Shown: piece after piece, positions 61,410-64,000 of the stretch
How the letters are laid out: each line of letters starts with the position of its first letter
Numbering within the stretch: position 1 is the stretch's first letter
Origin: Salinibacter altiplanensis
GTDB taxonomy: Bacteria > Bacteroidota > Rhodothermia > Rhodothermales > Salinibacteraceae
NCBI RefSeq assembly: GCF_002894645.1
Contig: NZ_NCQY01000009.1
Location: 395,676 to 459,675 of the forward strand
Direction: 5' to 3'
DNA length: 64,000 nt
Translations under genes and position numbers: made by a program
Notes under the pieces: model-generated
What the model was told of the DNA's origin: nothing
What the model saw: the letters and a program-made list of their open reading frames with translations, nothing else
Databases searched by the model: none

Positions 61410-64000
61410 TCACGAACCGGGTCCGTCTGTCTCAGCATCAAGTATCGTCTCGTCCGCAGGTGGGCGCAGGTTGTAGCGGTTGCTCATGCTCGCCCCGTAG
61501 GCGCCCGTCGTCGCCACGAGCAGCGTGTCGCCCGGCTCGGTCGGCGGCAGGCGGCGGTCGTGGCCCAGCACGTCGCCGGTTTCACAGACCGGCCCCACCA
61601 CGTCTGCCGTCATGGTGGGCGGCTCGTCGAGGCGGCTGAGGTTGACAATCTCGTGGTGGGCGCCGTAGAGGGCCGGGCGCAGGAGGCTGTTCATGCCCGT
61701 GTCGAGCCCCACGTACGCCGCCGCGTCCTTCGTTTTCGTCTGCGTGACACGGGCCAGCAGCACGCCGGCCTCCGCCACCAGGTAGCGCCCCGGCTCCATC
61801 CAGAGGTCGTACTGCGGGTGCCGGGCGGCGGCCTCCGCCAGGGCGGCGTCGAGCGTGTCGAGAGCGAGCGGACGGCCGCCCGAGGCATTCGGCACGCCCA
61901 GCCCGCCCCCCACGTTGAGCGTACGGACGGCTGGGAACTCGGCGGCGAGGCTGGCCAGCAGGTCCACGAGGCCGGCCCATGTGCTTTCATCCGTAATGCC
62001 GCTCCCGACGTGCGCGTGCAGGCCCACGACCGTCGCCCCCGCCTGGTCGACGGCCGTGTGCAGCCGCTCCAGGTCGTCGGGGACGACCCCAAACTTCGAC
62101 TGGGCGCCCGCCGTGCGTACCTTGCGGTGATGCCCTTCGCCCTGTCCCGGGTCCACCCGCACGAACAGCTCCTCCCCCGCAAACACGTCCGGGTGGTCAA
62201 CCAGGGGCTGCACGTTGTCGACCGTCACGTGCACGCCCCGCTCGAAGGCGTCCGCGTACTCGGACGGGGCCGCAAAGTTGGGCTGGAACAGGACACGCGC
62301 CGGATCGACGCCCGGACACGCCTCGAAGACACGGTCCACCTCGCCGGGCGAGACACACTCGAAGCCGACCTCCTGCCGCTCCAGCAGGCGGAGCAGGTCG
62401 GGATGCGGATTGGCCTTCACCGCGTAAAAGGCTCGGTCGACCGAATCGACCCCCTGCACCTCGTCGCTACGGTCGATCACGACTTTCGGATCGTAGACGT
62501 AGCGGGGCGACTCGTCGTCGGCCAGGCGCAACAGGGCCTCGCGGCGCTCTCGCCACCACACGTCCGGCGGTTCTTCCGGCGCGCCGTCTTCAACCAGTTC
62601 TTGCCACCGCGGCCCAAAAACCGCGTCCGGCGCCCGGTGGCCGAAGAACTGCGCGTGCAGTTCGCGGACGAGACGCGAGGCCTGATCCTCGTCCACCACG
62701 AAGCTCATGTTGAGGTCGCTCGCCGCCTGGGTGACGAGGTGGACCTTCTGCTCCTCGAACACCTCGAATGCCGGGCCCAGCTCGCCGAGCAGGGAGCGGA
62801 TGTGGCGCCCCACGAGGCTGACGATGGCGCACGGGTCGATCAGCTCGGCATCGCAGTACCGGTTCAGGTCGTGCAGCAGCCGGTCGAGGATGTCCGGGTC
62901 GAGGGCATTGGCCACCGGGTCGAGCGTCACCGTCACGTTCGACTCCGAGGTGGCCATCAGGTCGACGGACAGGCCGTGGTGCTTGAAGACCTGGAAGACG
63001 TCGGCCAGGAAGCCCACCTCCTGCCACATGCCCAGCGTGTCCATGCTAACGGCGGTGATGTCGGTCTTGGCCGAGATGGCCTTCACCTGGGGCCCTACGT
63101 CGGGCCCCTCGCCGCTCACGATCGTGCCGTCGAGGGAGGGGGCCTTCGTGCTGCGGACGTGGAGCGGGATCCGGTGGCGCCGGGCCGGGTCGAGGCACCG
63201 GGGATGAAGCACCCGCGCCCCCATCGTTGCCAGCTCCTGCGCCTCGTCGTAGTCCAGGCGGCGCAAGAGACGCCCCGACGGCACCTCGCTCGGGTTTGCC
63301 GTAAACAGGCCCGGCACGTCGGTCCACACCTCGATCCGTTCGGCCTCCAGCTTCGCCGCGAAGTGAGCCGCGGAGGTGTCCGAGCCGCCCCGGCCCAACA
63401 GGACCGTCTCGCCGAGGGCATTGCTCGCGATGAAGCCCTGTGTGAGATACACCGTCTCGGAGGTGTCCGCGAGGTGCGCCTGCAGCACAGGGTCGGCGTG
63501 GGACGTGCACGACGCCTGCAGGTACTGTCGGCGCGGGGGGGCGTGCGAATCGCCATTGGCCCGCAAGAACTCGCGGGCGTCGAGCCACTCGGTCGGCAGC
63601 CCCCGTGCCGACAAGCACGCGGCCCCGAGGCGGGTCGACAACAGCTCCCCGGTGGCCAGGAGGGCCGCCTGTTGCCGTGGCGACGGCCCCCCGGAGGCCT
63701 GAGCATCGTCGACCAGCCGCTGCAGCCGCGCAAGCTCGTCTGCCAGCACCGACTCGGCCTCCACGCCGAGCTCTTGTCCCAACGCCCGGTGCCGCTCCCG
63801 GATGGTGTCGAGCGTCGACTCCGGGGCACCCGGCTCGGCAGAGGCAAGCTGTGTACACAGCGTCTCCAGCTGATCGGAGATGCCCTGCAGGGCCGAACAG
63901 ACCAGAAAGGGACGCCGTCCCTCCGCACGGTGCGTGCGCACCACGTCGGCAATCGTGTCCCACCGGGCCCGGCTTGACACACTCGTGCCCCCAAACTTAC
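61410..64000 (-). CDS. bifunctional aspartokinase / diaminopimelate decarboxylase (5' end beyond the right edge)
   Basis: This fusion joins the first and last steps of lysine synthesis. The frame enters from the right edge, where the aspartokinase start KFGGTSV is visible at 63978-63998, so only the first few residues are missing. The kinase part (about residues 1-300) has FIASNALGETVLLGRGGSDT and VWTDVPGLFTANP. Two ACT-like regulatory segments follow (about 310-460). The decarboxylase part (about 500-860) has FYAVKANPHPDLL with the PLP Lys, LHAHVGSGI, LNVGGGLG, MEPGRYLVAEAG and CETGDVLG. Fusions of LysC with LysA are known from some Proteobacteria such as Xanthomonas. The GTG at 63980 is internal, not the start. 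Confidence 0.93.
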   Translation of the reverse strand, partial: KFGGTSVSSRARWDTIADVVRTHRAEGRRPFLVCSALQGISDQLETLCTQLASAEPGAPESTLDTIRERHRALGQELGVEAESVLADELARLQRLVDDAQASGGPSPRQQAALLATGELLSTRLGAACLSARGLPTEWLDAREFLRANGDSHAPPRRQYLQASCTSHADPVLQAHLADTSETVYLTQGFIASNALGETVLLGRGGSDTSAAHFAAKLEAERIEVWTDVPGLFTANPSEVPSGRLLRRLDYDEAQELATMGARVLHPRCLDPARRHRIPLHVRSTKAPSLDGTIVSGEGPDVGPQVKAISAKTDITAVSMDTLGMWQEVGFLADVFQVFKHHGLSVDLMATSESNVTVTLDPVANALDPDILDRLLHDLNRYCDAELIDPCAIVSLVGRHIRSLLGELGPAFEVFEEQKVHLVTQAASDLNMSFVVDEDQASRLVRELHAQFFGHRAPDAVFGPRWQELVEDGAPEEPPDVWWRERREALLRLADDESPRYVYDPKVVIDRSDEVQGVDSVDRAFYAVKANPHPDLLRLLERQEVGFECVSPGEVDRVFEACPGVDPARVLFQPNFAAPSEYADAFERGVHVTVDNVQPLVDHPDVFAGEELFVRVDPGQGEGHHRKVRTAGAQSKFGVVPDDLERLHTAVDQAGATVVGLHAHVGSGITDESTWAGLVDLLASLAAEFPAVRTLNVGGGLGVPNASGGRPLALDTLDAALAEAAARHPQYDLWMEPGRYLVAEAGVLLARVTQTKTKDAAAYVGLDTGMNSLLRPALYGAHHEIVNLSRLDEPPTMTADVVGPVCETGDVLGHDRRLPPTEPGDTLLVATTGAYGASMSNRYNLRPPADETILDAETDGPGS

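Noticed and set aside
61560-63977. An 805-codon open frame antisense to the lysC-lysA fusion
   Set aside because: It has no recognisable motif and overlaps a gene with strong aspartokinase and decarboxylase signatures.
63116-63980. The GTG at 63980 as the true start of the aspartokinase gene
   Set aside because: The frame continues upstream to the window edge with KFGGTSV, the conserved aspartokinase N-terminus, so the gene is cut by the edge rather than starting there.
1-64000. CRISPR arrays, rRNA or tRNA genes
   Set aside because: No regularly spaced repeats, no rRNA signature and no tRNA-like T-arm sequence were noticed. A tRNA could be missed by eye, but none is claimed.

Overview
The window is GC-rich (roughly two thirds G+C) bacterial chromosome. 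Its genes point to a halophilic member of the Rhodothermota/Bacteroidota, most likely Salinibacter or a close relative. The grounds are SusC/SusD outer-membrane pairs, long TonB receptors, many Glu/Asp-rich proteins of the kind expected of a salt-in strategist, a phosphatidylcholine synthase, a ba3-type oxidase, and sensor kinases with GAF modules resembling haloarchaeal Bat proteins. The species call is inference. About 40 protein genes, one riboswitch, three degraded genes and one small terminal-inverted-repeat element can be supported. No rRNA, tRNA or CRISPR array was seen. Both ends cut through genes: an MFS transporter on the left and an aspartokinase/diaminopimelate decarboxylase fusion on the right.

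Region 1-10.7 kb is a sugar-uptake module. A SusC/SusD pair and a LacI-type regulator are transcribed leftward and an SGLT-like sodium symporter rightward. Palindromes of the GTAAGCGCTTAC type lie before susC and before lacI, with a one-mismatch copy before the symporter, so the three transcription units look like one local regulon. Region 10.8-21.7 kb holds a very large PAS/GAF histidine kinase and then a leftward set read as phosphate scavenging: beta-propeller phytase, TonB receptor and purple-acid-phosphatase-like lipoprotein, with a sigma-70-like promoter before the phytase.

Region 22-38 kb carries a GbsR-type regulator, a large zinc metalloprotease lipoprotein, nicotinate phosphoribosyltransferase, an OmpA-like lipoprotein, and a four-gene Mla-type lipid transport operon (STAS-MlaE permease, MlaF ATPase, MlaD, PqiC-like lipoprotein). 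Convergent with it is a phosphatidylcholine synthase gene. Leftward genes follow for Der GTPase, an EcsC-family protein, an MFS transporter and undecaprenyl-diphosphatase. Region 38.6-49.1 kb has a CheB-CheR-PAS-kinase fusion, a copper-type P1B ATPase, a small phosphoesterase and a second large PAS/GAF kinase. No response regulator is encoded nearby.

Region 49.2-64 kb starts with a TPP riboswitch and tenA. It continues with a ba3-type cytochrome oxidase operon plus an unknown membrane protein and a small DUF2249 gene, a secreted protease/propeller/beta-barrel fusion, and an RqcH-like protein. Then comes a decayed stretch: umuD and umuC remnants that both seem to have lost their middles, an intact AIM24-family gene, and a Uma2-family gene frameshifted in a G7 run. 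That last gene is followed at once by a 261-bp element with inverted ends. The lysC-lysA fusion closes the window.

No wholly new multi-gene system is certain. The strongest candidates for follow-up are the phytase/TonB receptor/phosphatase cluster, the local LacI regulon, the protease/propeller/barrel protein, the oxidase-linked unknown genes and the collapsed umuDC locus.
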